Both the position numbers and the translations under genes were made by a program. From NCBI GenBank assembly GCA_963767835.1, contig CAVYFY010000004.1, positions 90,192 through 154,191 on the forward strand: 64,000 nucleotides of DNA. The letters run 5' to 3'. Positions 9,312 to 18,800 of this stretch are shown in pieces. Each line of letters opens with the position of its first letter. Position 1 is the first letter of the stretch. This DNA is from SIAQ01 sp963767835 (GTDB lineage Bacteria > Planctomycetota > Planctomycetia > Gemmatales > Gemmataceae). The notes under the pieces were generated by a model. The model did no database searches, was not told the DNA's origin, and was given only the letters and a program-made list of their open reading frames with translations.

Positions 9312-10658
9312 ATGCTTCGAAATTCGATAAACGTGTCTACGAAACAGGAGCGGATAGCAGCGCTGGCGAAGCAATCGCCGCTGATGGCGTTCACCTCGTT
9401 AGCCCACCTAATGGACATTGATTGGCTCAAGGAAGCGTACCGGCGTACCCGCAAGGATGGCGCCGCGGGCGTGGACGGAGTGACCGCGGACGAATACGAG
9501 CAGGACCTGGAGGACAACCTTCAGAGTCTGCTGGACCGCGTGAAGTCCGGCGCGTACCGAGCTCCTCCGGTGCGGCGAGTGCACATTCCCAAGGGCGGCT
9601 CAACAACCGAGACGCGCCCCATCGGCATCCCGACGATGGAAGACAAGGTCCTCCAACGGGCGGTCGTCATGTTGCTGGAGCCGATCTACGAACGGGACTT
9701 CATGGCCTGTTCGTATGGCTTCCGGCCTGGGCGGTCGGCGCACCAAGCGTTGGAGGCTTTTCGCGGCCAACTGATGACCTGTCGGGGCGGCTATGTCTTG
9801 GAGGTGGACATCCGAAAGTTTTTCGACAACTTGGATCATGGCCATCTGCGGTCGTTTCTTCAACTGCGGGTGCGTGACGGCGTACTGCTGCGTCTCATCG
9901 GCAAATGGCTGAAGGCGGGCGTGATGGAGAACGGCTGCGTAAGCTACCCGGACTCCGGCTCGCCCCAAGGCGGTGTGATTTCACCTTTGCTTTCGAACAT
10001 CTTCCTGCACTACGTGCTGGATCTGTGGTTCGAACGCGATGTGAAACCTCGCCTGCGAGCCCGTTCCTTCCTCATCCGTTACGCGGATGATTTTGTGATC
10101 GGATTTCGCGACGGTCGTGATGCCCGACGCGTTCTGGAAGTCATTCCAAAACGGTTTGGCAAGTATGGCTTGACGATCCACCCCACCAAGTCTCGGCTCG
10201 TGCCTTTTCGGCCGTCGTGCCCTTGGGCCAATGACGGTCGCGGAGAGCCAACCGAACCCGCGGGGACGTTCGACCTGCTGGGCTTCACCCATTTTTGGGG
10301 GCGATCTCAGAAGGGCTACTGGGTTATCAAGCAGAAGACGGCAAACGACCGCTTCAGTCGATCCGTGCGGAGCATTGATCTGTGGTGCCGGGCCAACCGA
10401 CACCTGCCGCTTGTGGAGCAGCAGGCGAAGCTCAGTGAAAAGCTTCGCGGGCACTATGCGTACTATGGAGTGACGGGTAACTCAGGATCGCTGGCACGGT
10501 TTTTCCACGAAGTCAGGCGACGCTGGTGCAAGTGGCTTAATCGCCGCAACCGCATTCGCTCGATGACGTGGGCGAAATTCAGTGACATCGCCTGTCGTTA
10601 CCCATTGGCTCCAGTGCGTACGGCTCGGTCGCTCTATCGACACGCAGCGAAACCCTGA
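9312..10658 (+). CDS. ltrA: Group II intron reverse transcriptase/maturase (copy A)
   Basis: This 448-residue protein has reverse transcriptase blocks in order: 'GAAGVDGVTADEYEQDL', 'RPIGIPTMEDKVLQRAV', 'YGFRPGRSAHQAL', 'EVDIRKFFDNLDH', 'GSPQGGVISPLLSNIFLHY' and the catalytic 'IRYADDFVIGF'. The maturase (X) domain follows, with 'LRGHYAYYGVTGN' and 'RRWCKWLNRR'. No HNH endonuclease domain is visible at the C-terminus, so insertion would depend on reverse splicing with host or replication primers. It acts as a ribonucleoprotein with the intron RNA. It differs from copy B at one residue in the visible alignment: Ala where copy B has Asp, nine residues before the YADD motif (base 10060). It is intact and presumably active. 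Confidence 0.95.
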   Translation: MLRNSINVSTKQERIAALAKQSPLMAFTSLAHLMDIDWLKEAYRRTRKDGAAGVDGVTADEYEQDLEDNLQSLLDRVKSGAYRAPPVRRVHIPKGGSTTETRPIGIPTMEDKVLQRAVVMLLEPIYERDFMACSYGFRPGRSAHQALEAFRGQLMTCRGGYVLEVDIRKFFDNLDHGHLRSFLQLRVRDGVLLRLIGKWLKAGVMENGCVSYPDSGSPQGGVISPLLSNIFLHYVLDLWFERDVKPRLRARSFLIRYADDFVIGFRDGRDARRVLEVIPKRFGKYGLTIHPTKSRLVPFRPSCPWANDGRGEPTEPAGTFDLLGFTHFWGRSQKGYWVIKQKTANDRFSRSVRSIDLWCRANRHLPLVEQQAKLSEKLRGHYAYYGVTGNSGSLARFFHEVRRRWCKWLNRRNRIRSMTWAKFSDIACRYPLAPVRTARSLYRHAAKP

Positions 10659-10661
10659 TCT

Positions 10662-10739
10662 GAGGAACCGTATGCTCTAATGTGAGCACGTACGGGTCTG
10701 TGGGAGCCCCGGGTCGGCAACGACCCGGGGCCACCCGGT
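10662..10739 (+). ncRNA. Group II intron domains V and VI, copy A
   Basis: Right after the maturase stop codon comes a hairpin of domain V type: 'aaccgtatgctc', a TAAT loop and 'gagcacgtacgggt', at about 10662-10699. It is followed by a strong G+C hairpin at about 10704-10735 (CCCCGGGTC, loop GGCAAC, GACCCGGGG), with an unpaired A near the end as expected for the branch point of domain VI. The 3' splice boundary is placed at 10739 from the interrupted host frame. Confidence 0.7.
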
Positions 10740-10917
10740 CCTTCTGCCACTCGTCCTTGAGGGCGAGCAAGGCTCCAATCTCGAAGTAGCCGGTCGCAAC
10801 GTCAATGGCATTCGAAGTCTGGCACCACCCGTAAAGGTAGCGCAGGACCTTCCAGTCCACATCGCTGTTATCGACGATGAAAACCTCGCTACCGGATTTG
10901 CTGACACGGCTGGGCAT
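10740..10917 (-). pseudogene. Remnant of PLD-domain helicase gene, N-terminal segment
   Basis: On the minus strand the ATG at 10917 opens 'MPSRVSKSGSEVFIVDNSD', 'VDWKVLRYLYGWC' and 'IDVATGYFEIGALLALKDEW', the start of a phospholipase-D-like domain of helicase-type proteins. The frame runs straight into the 3' end of intron A. The continuation lies at 8330-8710. Interruption by the intron and the downstream deletion leave no functional product. Confidence 0.5.
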
Positions 10918-11135
10918 CAGATGACTCGATTATCTGAGACGCTACTGATGGATCGAGCTCATCATATAGGTAAAGTGGTTCCGCTGGGTGGATGCGGGGA
11001 CGCAGCGTTGCCTGGAGTTGGTGGAGAAGCATCTGGCGGACGCGCGGAACGAAAGCGAAGAATGATCGAGACACGAAGGGGGAAGCGGACCGGAATTTGC
11101 ACCGGCCCAACTTTCCCCCGCACTGGGCGAGCCGT

Positions 11136-13061
11136 TTAGAGCAGGTAGATATTGTTGCCGCTTGTGGAGGCGTAGTTGAAACCGATGAAGGTATACGCGT
11201 CGTCCTCAAAGCCGCCGGCAAGTTCGTAATAGACGCCGCCGCCGTCGCCGAGTCCATTTTGGCCGCCGGAGCCTTTTGCGCCGCCATCGGCGAAGTTGAA
11301 GGTAAAGAGGGATGTGGAGACGGTCGCCGTGGCGCCGGCCGTCATCGCGAGGCCGCCGCCGAGTCCGTTTCCGCCGTTAGCGCCTGCGCCGCCGGCGCCG
11401 CCCTGGGCAACGTTGCCGATGACGACGGTGTTGGTTACCGTTAGTTGAGCATTGTCGGGGCCGAAGCCGAGCAGGTTGCCCCAGCCGACACCCAGCGCGC
11501 CGCCATAGCCATTGCCGCCATTATTGCCGGTGCCCCCCGCGCCACCAATGGCGCTGTTGCCGCTAATCACGGAACTACTGATCGTGGCGGTTGAGCCGCG
11601 CGACGTGTCAACGCCGCCACCGAAGCCCAAGCCGCCTTGAGCGATCGTGAGTGAGGTATTGGTGCCGGCGCCGCCATGTCCAGCAATGGCCTTGTTGTTG
11701 GAGACAACGCAATTTGTCATGTTCATGGTGGCACTGGGGCTGTTGGAAATCCCGCCGCCCATGGCGTCGCTACCGGGGCCAGGGTTGGTGGTCATCGAGC
11801 CCCCCTGGGCGGTGTTGTTGGCGATGGTCGAATTGGAAATGTTGAGCACGTTTCCAAAATTGTTTTCGATGCCGCCGCCGACGGCACAGCCGGCGATCGT
11901 CCAGCCGTCACTGAGAATCGTGTTATTACCGCCAATCGCCTGGTTGTTCGTGATGGTGCATCCGGAGATGTTGAGCGTTCCAGCAGCGGCTTGAATGCCC
12001 CCTCCATCGGCTTCCGAATCACCCGTGGTGATGCCATCGCCGCCGCCGCCGCCCACGGATTGATTTCCGCCGATCGTGCAACCGGAGAGCGTCATGGACA
12101 CGCCGATTCCCTCGCTATCGAGCCCGCCCCCATTCCCAAGGGCGTTCGGGCCGCCCGTTGCGACATTGTTGGCGACGCTGCAGTTGACGAGGGTCACCGT
12201 CGAGGGCTCGGCCTGGGTTGGATCGTAGGAGTTGAGTCCGGCATCGCTTTCTATTGCGCCGCCGATACCGAAAAAGAAACCGCCGCCGGCAGCGACGGCG
12301 CAATTGTTGCTAAACGTCGTGCTGGTGGCGGTGAGCGTGGCGCCGCCCGTGGGTCCGCCGAAATTGTCGATGGCGCCGCCCGCGGAACCGCCGATGTTGT
12401 CGAGTCCGTTGCCGCCCTCAGCCTGGTTGTTCGAGAAGGTGCAGCCCGAGAGCGTCGCTGTGCCGAGGTTCAAGAGTCCGCCCCCGAGGACGGTGAAGGC
12501 ATCGGAGGACGAGCCGTGGACCGCCTGATTGCCGGTGACCTTGTCGTTGGTGAGCGAACAAATGAGCGCCGGCTTCGTTGAGAATGCCGCCGCCGCCCCC
12601 CGCGCCGGTCCCGCTGCCCTCGAGTAGGTCCCGACCATGCTGGAGGGGAGTGGGCCGCTGAACAGGCCGTTGGCGATTTTCATGTTGGCGAGCGTGACGG
12701 TTTCGCCGCTGTCGATGTGGAAGACCCGGCTGGCGTTGTTGCCGCTGATGGTCAGGTTGTTCGCGCCGGGCCCCTGGATATTCAGGTTTTTGCCGATCTC
12801 CAATTCGCCGCTCGTCAGCGTGATCGAATGGACCGACGAAGCGAAGTTGATCGTGTCGCCACTGTTGGCGGCGGCGATGGTGTTGCGCAGCGATCCGGAG
12901 CCGCTGTCGTGGTTGTTGGTGACGGTTAGCGTGCTGGGAGTCACGCGGTCTTCAAGCATCTCCAGATTTAGACGTGTTGACCGCCTGCGGGCCGGCCGGC
13001 GTTGGGGTTGGGTGCGGCCGGAGATTGACGCCAGGAATCGTCGCAAGATGTTGTTCAACAT
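11136..13061 (-). CDS. Secreted beta-helix (polymorphic repeat) surface protein with LEDR motif
   Basis: The 641-residue protein starts at 13061, where AAAGGG lies a suitable distance upstream; the longer open frame to 13301 has no protein character. Its N-terminus is basic ('MLNNILRRFLASI') and is followed by the planctomycete secretion motif 'LNLEMLEDRVTPS' and then 'LTVTNNHDSGSGSLRNTIAA', the CSLREA-like start of choice-of-anchor beta-helix proteins. The rest is made of short repeats with Ser/Thr/Asn ladders, such as 'LSGCTFSNNQAEGGNG', 'ISGCTITNNQAIGGN' and 'ISNSTIANNTAQGGS'. Around 12575-12630 the translation becomes 'AAGPARGAAAAF', while the next frame reads 'GTGAGGGGGILNEAG', so two compensating indels alter about 17 residues. 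A cell-surface or extracellular location is expected; function unknown. Confidence 0.75.
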   Translation of the reverse strand: MLNNILRRFLASISGRTQPQRRPARRRSTRLNLEMLEDRVTPSTLTVTNNHDSGSGSLRNTIAAANSGDTINFASSVHSITLTSGELEIGKNLNIQGPGANNLTISGNNASRVFHIDSGETVTLANMKIANGLFSGPLPSSMVGTYSRAAGPARGAAAAFSTKPALICSLTNDKVTGNQAVHGSSSDAFTVLGGGLLNLGTATLSGCTFSNNQAEGGNGLDNIGGSAGGAIDNFGGPTGGATLTATSTTFSNNCAVAAGGGFFFGIGGAIESDAGLNSYDPTQAEPSTVTLVNCSVANNVATGGPNALGNGGGLDSEGIGVSMTLSGCTIGGNQSVGGGGGDGITTGDSEADGGGIQAAAGTLNISGCTITNNQAIGGNNTILSDGWTIAGCAVGGGIENNFGNVLNISNSTIANNTAQGGSMTTNPGPGSDAMGGGISNSPSATMNMTNCVVSNNKAIAGHGGAGTNTSLTIAQGGLGFGGGVDTSRGSTATISSSVISGNSAIGGAGGTGNNGGNGYGGALGVGWGNLLGFGPDNAQLTVTNTVVIGNVAQGGAGGAGANGGNGLGGGLAMTAGATATVSTSLFTFNFADGGAKGSGGQNGLGDGGGVYYELAGGFEDDAYTFIGFNYASTSGNNIYLL

Positions 13062-13294
13062 GCTCAGCAGCCCTTTCTGAATAAGAGAAATTGGAAAGTT
13101 GTCCCCTCCGTAACCTGCGACAATCGCGGTCACCTTGGAAGCCTTAATCAAGAACTGCCGAAACAGCCGCCAAACCTGACACAGAAATCCAGAAAATCCA
13201 AAGAATTCCAAGCGGCTGGGATTTTCCTTGTGCCTACACCCGCCTTCGCTACAATCTGGTTGGAGATGCCAGCAATCTCCGCAAGGGCCGCCCC

Positions 13295-13905
13295 ATGTCA
13301 TTCCAAACTTCTGATACCCACTGGCTGCGCCTGCTCAAGGACGGCAACGACGCTGCCGCCAAGATCATTTGGGATCGCTATTTCCGACTCCTCGTGGCCT
13401 TTGCCCGGCAGCGGATCGGCACCGCCCCAAGACGTGCGGCGGACGAGGAAGACGTTGCCCTGACGCGCCTTCGCCAGTTTTTGCCGGGGCATTAAACAGG
13501 GCCGTTTTCCACGCCTGGACGACAGCAAAGACCTCCGCAGTGTGCTATTGCTGTCTGGTCGCCCGCAAAGCCGCGCGTCAGGTCCGTCGCGAACGCTGCG
13601 CCAAGCGTGGCGGCGGCACGGTGAGCACCGCGGTCGACCTGGACGACGACAACTCGGATGACCAAGTGCTGGCCCAGTTGATCGACGCCGAACCAACCCC
13701 TGACGTGGCCGCGCAAATTGCTGAAGAGTGCGGCCAACTGCTCGGCAGGCTGGACGACGAAGGCTTGCGCAGGATTGCCATGTGGCAAGTGGAAGGATTC
13801 ACCGTCGAGGAAATTGCCGGGAAAATCAATCGCACGGCTCGCACGGTGGCCCGCAAACTGACGGAGATCCGCGACCTCTGGCGTGAACAAGGGCCGACCC
13901 CATGA
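13295..13905 (+). pseudogene. ECF-type RNA polymerase sigma factor, two frameshifts
   Basis: The reading starts 'MSFQTSDTHWLRLLKDGN', 'AAKIIWDRYFRLLVAFARQR', the beginning of region 2 of planctomycete ECF sigma factors. Near 13465 the frame moves to 'AFASFCRGIKQGRFPRLDD', and near 13545 it moves again to 'LVARKAARQVRRERCAKRGG'. It then stays intact to the stop at 13905, including region 4 ('MWQVEGFTVEEIAGKINRTA'). The combined length of about 200 residues is normal. The gene sits 163 bases upstream of a Ser/Thr kinase, a frequent planctomycete arrangement in which kinase and ECF factor form a signalling pair. With two indels in 80 bases it is probably inactive unless these are sequencing errors. 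Confidence 0.75.
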
Positions 13906-14068
13906 GGTTTTTTCTTGATTTTGTGTCAGGTTTCGTGGCAGATTCGGTAGTTCTTTTACAGATGGCTGGAATATTTTGGTCGCTGATCGTAGCGGTCTGT
14001 CGCGGGTGCAAGGCAGGGGTCGAGATAACACTGATCCTTGGTGTCTGAAGTGAAGAAAGGTCGACTTC

Positions 14069-15832
14069 ATGAATCATTTCAAAGATCTGCCGTCGTTGCC
14101 GCCGGGAATGGCCCGCCGGCTCAACTCGGTGTGCGACCGCTTCGAGGAACAGTGGCTCGCCGGCTCCGAGCCGCGCCTGGAAGATTTTCTCCCCCTGGTG
14201 GACGAATCGGATCGGCGGGCCCTGCTGCGCGAACTGCTGGCGCTTGAGCTGGAATACCGTGGCCGCCGCGGCCAACAGCCCACGTCGGAGCCATATCTCC
14301 GGCGCCTGCCGGAATTCTCCGACGTCATCGCGGCCGCCTTTGCCGCGCCGCAACAGCGGATCCCGACACCCGTCAATCCGAACGACGGCCAGACTGAACC
14401 ACCAAAGACCGGCGACCAATCGATGGGCCCTGGCTTGAGCGAAACCTCATCGCTAAGTGAAAAGATCACTCCAGATCTGCCGAAGCGTGTCGGCCGCTAC
14501 CACGTGGAGCACGAGATTGACAGAGGAGGCATGGGCCAGATCGTGCGCGTCACCGATGAAGCTTTTCAGCGGCCGTTGGCCATGAAAATCGCTCTGGAAG
14601 GCCTGAGCGAGGACGCCCACGAGCGCTTTGTTCGCGAGGCGCTGCTTACCGGTCAGTTGCAACATCCGGGCATCCCGCCGGTCCAAGAAATGGGGAAATT
14701 GGAAGATGGCCGCCCCTATTTTGTGATGAAGCTGATCAAGGGTAGCGACCTGGGAACCTTGTTGCGCAAACGGACTTCGGCCGCCGCGGATCTGCCTCGG
14801 TGGGTCGCCATCTTCGAGCAGATCTGTCAGACGATGGGATACGCTCATTCCCGCGGCATCATTCATCGCGACTTGAAGCCCGCCAACATCATGGTGGGAG
14901 CGTTTGGCGAAGTGCAGGTTATGGATTGGGGCCTCGCCAAGCTGCTGACCACGGACGCGCCGGCCAAATTGGGTGAAACGCTCTGTGAAAAACAGCAGCC
15001 CACCACCGTCTTCGCCGTCATGACACCCAACACGCTCCCGAAGGAAACGCAGCCGGGAACGATCATGGGCACGTCGGCCTATATGCCTCCCGAACAAGCT
15101 CGGGGCGAGGCAGAAACCCTTGACCCGCGCTGCGATGTGTTCGGCCTGGGCGGGATTCTTTGCGAGGTTCTCACCGGCAAACCGCCGTTTGCGGAAAAAA
15201 CGATCTTAGAAAACCAACGCCTATCGATGAAGGGCGATGTCTCGGCTGCGTTTTCCCGATTGGACGCCTGTGGGGCTGATGCGGAATTGGTGGACCTGGC
15301 CAAGCTGTGCCTGGCTCCGGACCGTGAAAACCGGCCGGCCCATGCCGGGATCGTGGCCGAAGCGGTCGCTCGATATCAAGCGGCGCTGCAGGAGCGCATG
15401 CAACAAGCGGAAATTGACAAGGCATCCGCCCTGGTGAAGGTGCGCGAGGAACGCAAGCGATGGCGCGTGAGCCTGGCACTGGCCGCGGCGGTTCTGTTTT
15501 TGATCGTGGGAGGCAGCGCCTCGGCCTTATGGTACCAAGCAGAACGGGCCCGCCAGGACGCAGATAAAATCCGACAGGACGCCGAGTTGGACCTGCGCCG
15601 GAAATATTCCGACGAGAAAGTATCCGCCGACGTGGCACTCGCTGAAAAGCGCCTCCTAGACCTTCTTGGCAGATCAGCCGACCAGAACAAACTGAATGTA
15701 TTGCTCAGCGACATCGACCAGTGGCAGATTGCATTGAAGGAAGCTCAGCGCCTGGCAACGCGACTCAGGTGCTGGCGGATGGAAGCAAGGATTTGGTCGA
15801 GGCGGCGCTTGCTGAGCGATTGCGGAAGCTGA
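14069..15832 (+). CDS. Membrane-anchored Ser/Thr protein kinase, N-terminal part of a giant kinase-TPR protein
   Basis: An N-terminal planctomycete kinase-associated region ('FEEQWLAGSEPRLEDFLPLV') precedes a Hanks-type kinase domain. It has the glycine loop 'EIDRGGMGQIVR' at about residue 149, the lysine in 'AMKIAL' near 172, the catalytic loop 'HRDLKPANIM' near 265, a DWG in place of DFG, and 'MPPEQARGE' near 339. A coiled coil and one transmembrane helix (about 468-490, 'LALAAAVLFLIVGG') follow. At about 15760 the true coding frame shifts into the next feature ('AQRLAT' continuing 'QVLADGSKDLVEAALAERL'), so the last 20 residues of this frame are spurious. It would phosphorylate cytoplasmic targets in response to sensing by the distal TPR region. 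Confidence 0.85.
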   Translation: MNHFKDLPSLPPGMARRLNSVCDRFEEQWLAGSEPRLEDFLPLVDESDRRALLRELLALELEYRGRRGQQPTSEPYLRRLPEFSDVIAAAFAAPQQRIPTPVNPNDGQTEPPKTGDQSMGPGLSETSSLSEKITPDLPKRVGRYHVEHEIDRGGMGQIVRVTDEAFQRPLAMKIALEGLSEDAHERFVREALLTGQLQHPGIPPVQEMGKLEDGRPYFVMKLIKGSDLGTLLRKRTSAAADLPRWVAIFEQICQTMGYAHSRGIIHRDLKPANIMVGAFGEVQVMDWGLAKLLTTDAPAKLGETLCEKQQPTTVFAVMTPNTLPKETQPGTIMGTSAYMPPEQARGEAETLDPRCDVFGLGGILCEVLTGKPPFAEKTILENQRLSMKGDVSAAFSRLDACGADAELVDLAKLCLAPDRENRPAHAGIVAEAVARYQAALQERMQQAEIDKASALVKVREERKRWRVSLALAAAVLFLIVGGSASALWYQAERARQDADKIRQDAELDLRRKYSDEKVSADVALAEKRLLDLLGRSADQNKLNVLLSDIDQWQIALKEAQRLATRLRCWRMEARIWSRRRLLSDCGS

Positions 15833-18800
15833 AGAACGGCCTGGTGGCCGCTGAAAAGGACTTTCGATTTGGCAAAGCGTGCGACGATGCTCGGCTGGCG
15901 GCGGCGACCTCGGTGGACGGAAGATGGGATCGTGGGCAGGCAGCGAGATTGTACCCTACCATTTTCGCGGAAGCCGGGTTGGACGTGGAGCACGGAGACG
16001 CCGACGGCATAGTCGACAAAATCAAGCAGTCCCCGATTCGCCTGGTCTATGTGGCGGCACTGGATCATTCGGCGCGCGTGGCACATAATACGAACCCGGC
16101 GTTTGTTTCCCGGCTTTTTCGCATTGCCAACGCGGTGGACGCTGATGAGTGGCGGAAGGACTTTAGGAATGTGCTCATCTTGAAAGACTCTGCGAAATTA
16201 TCAGCGCTGGCGAAAAAGGTCGAATTGCAAATACAGTCGCCAGAAATCCTCCTTTCTCTGGCAAACTGTCACTCGAATCGGGACGAAGGAGCCATGTTGC
16301 TGCGGCAAGCCTTGACGCATCACCCGCGGGACTTTTGGATCTTTTATGATCTCGGTTTCCTATCGACCGATCCGGTGGAACAAATAGGTTGCTACCGGGC
16401 AGCGTTGGCTATCCGTCCTTTGAGCAGTCCTGCCCACAATGAACTCGGCCGTGCGCTATTTGCCAACGACGATGAGGAGGAGGCCGTCAAGCATTTCCGC
16501 GAGGCGATCAGGATCAACCCCAATTTGGTTCAGGCCCACGCTAACCTTGGTGACATCCGGGATCGCAAGAAGGATTGGGATGGCGCCATCAAGCACAACC
16601 AAGACGCCCTCAAGATTGACCCGAATTCGGTCGGCGCCCTCTGCGGACTTGGCCGTGCACTCGCCGGCAAGAAGGATGTAAAGAACGGCATCATGCATTT
16701 TCGAATGGCTATCGCTATCAACATGAAATCGGTAGGCGCCTACCATGGGCTCGGCAAAATTCTTTTTGAAAACCGCAATGTGGAGGAGGCCATCATACAG
16801 TTCCGCGAGGGCCTCAAGATCGACCCAAACGATGCCAGGATTCACGTCAACCTTGGCATTGCGCTTGAAGACAAGAAGGAGTGGGATAAGGCCATCGAGC
16901 ACTACCGCACGGCCATCCACATCAATCCGAAGCTTGCCGAAGCGTATTTGAACCTCGGCGACGCGCTGAAGGGCAAGGGGGATGTGGCGGGGGCCATCAA
17001 GCAATACAGCAGGGCCTTCGAAATCAAGCCGAAATATCCCGAGGCCCATCTTAACCTTGGAAGTGTTCTTTTTAAGGACAAGAAGGACGTGAATGGGGCC
17101 ATCGAGCAATTCCGCACGGCCATCGAGATCGACCAGAATTATGCGCCTGCCCATTACAACCTTGGCATTGCACTACTTCGCAACAAGGAACTGAAAGCGG
17201 CCATCGACGCCTTAGAGAGAGCAGTGGCCATCGATAAGGAACTCGCTGAGGCCTGGTCCACGCTAGGCATTGCCCTGCATGACCAGAAGAACATAACCGC
17301 GGCAATCGGCGCCCACAAAAGAGCCGCCGCCATCAATTCTGACAATGCGGTTTATCAGAACAATCTCGGCTATGCCCTGTTCGAAAACAAGAATCTGCCC
17401 GAGGCGATCGATGCCTTCAATAGAGCCGTTGCCGCGAATCCAAAACTCGCAATCGCCTTGTTCAACCGCGGCAATGCCCGACGAGACCAGAAAAACTTAC
17501 CCGCGGCTATCGACGACTACAGGAAAGCCATCGCCATTGATCGGAAACACGCTGCAACCTGGATCGAGCTTGGTAGTGCCCTATATTTGCAGAAGAAACT
17601 GCCTGCCGCCATCGACGCCTTCAAGGAGGCCATTGACATCGATCGAAAGCAGGTTGTTGCCTGGTACAACCTCGGAGTTGCCCTTCATGCCCAGAAGGAA
17701 GTGCCCGCCGCCGCCGTCGCCTTCAAAGAAGCTATCGCCATCGATCGAAAAAACGCTAAAGCCTGGTACAACCTCGGCCTTTGCCTGCATCAACAGAAGG
17801 AGTTGTGCGCCGCAATCGTCGCCTACAAGGAAGCCGTCGCCATCGATCGAAGGGACGTTGGTGCCTGGAAGAACCTCGGCGTTGCCCTGAAGGATCAAAA
17901 CGAACTGCCGGCTGCCATCGACGCCTTCAATAAAGCCCTCGCCATCGATCGAAAGGATGTAGTTGCCTGGTTCAACCTCGGCAACGCCCTGAAGGCTCAG
18001 AAGAAATGGCCCGCGGCAATTGACGCATACGAAAAAGCCATCGCAATCGATCGCCAATTCGCAAATGCCTGGAAGAATCTGGGCGTTGCGCTGGCTATTC
18101 AGAACCATCTACCCGCGGCCATCGACGCCTTCAACAAAGCCCTCGCCATCGACCGAAATGACGTTGAAACGCGGTTCAACCTTGGCAATGCCCTGCGTGC
18201 CCAGAACAACTTGCCCGAGGCTATCGTTGCCTACAAGCGAGCCGTCGCCATCAATCCGCAATTCGCCAATGCCTGGCACAATCTCGGCGTCGCCCTGCAT
18301 GACCAGAAGGATTTGCCGGCGGCGACCGAGGCGTTCAAACAAGCTCTGACCATCGACAAAACGAATGCATTGTTCCGCAGCAGCCTCGCCGCCGCCCAAA
18401 ACAAGCTGGCCATGGACAAGAGGCTGCCCGGCGTGTTGGCCGGTGACGCCGCCAGTGTTGCCGATCTCCTGAATTTGGCTGCTTTCAGCGCCTTCTATAA
18501 GGAGAATTACCGTGACGCCGTGAAGCTTTATGAGAAAACTGTTGTCGCCGACCCAGCAGTGGCGGAGCGACCCGGGAGCGGCTACCGCTACAACGCGGCA
18601 TGTTTCGCCGCCCTGGCCGCCGCAGGCAAGGGAACTGGTGCGGACAAGCTGGATGCCAATGATCAGGCCGTACTACGCAAAAAAGCGCGTGGCTGGCTCC
18701 AGGCCGACTTAGCCGAACAGGTGACCCTCCTAGGGAATAATCCCGTCCAGGTGCACCGCCAAATGCAGTACCGCCAACTCGATTCCCGTCTAGCCAACGT

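Larger units (their letters stand above)
8711..10739 (+). mobile_element. Group II intron, copy A, inserted antisense into a helicase remnant
   Basis: The element is shared, with a single base difference, with 30934-32962. Comparison of the two copies and of the interrupted minus-strand reading frame fixes the ends. Deleting 8711-10739 joins the codons for 'DEWQK' and 'DQIRILMGDE' through one Val codon in frame. The intron begins TTGCGCC rather than the usual GTGYG and ends CACCCGGT; both copies share the upstream six bases GATCGA (candidate IBS1) and the downstream CC. It contains a structured 5' region of about 600 bases, a maturase/reverse transcriptase gene and a domain V/VI region. Because the intron runs opposite to the host frame, it cannot splice out of the host mRNA. 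Confidence 0.88.

Noticed and set aside
15900..18400. Regular direct repeats that could suggest a CRISPR or satellite array
   Set aside because: The period is 102 bases (34 codons) and translates to tetratricopeptide repeats; there are no short identical repeats with unique spacers.
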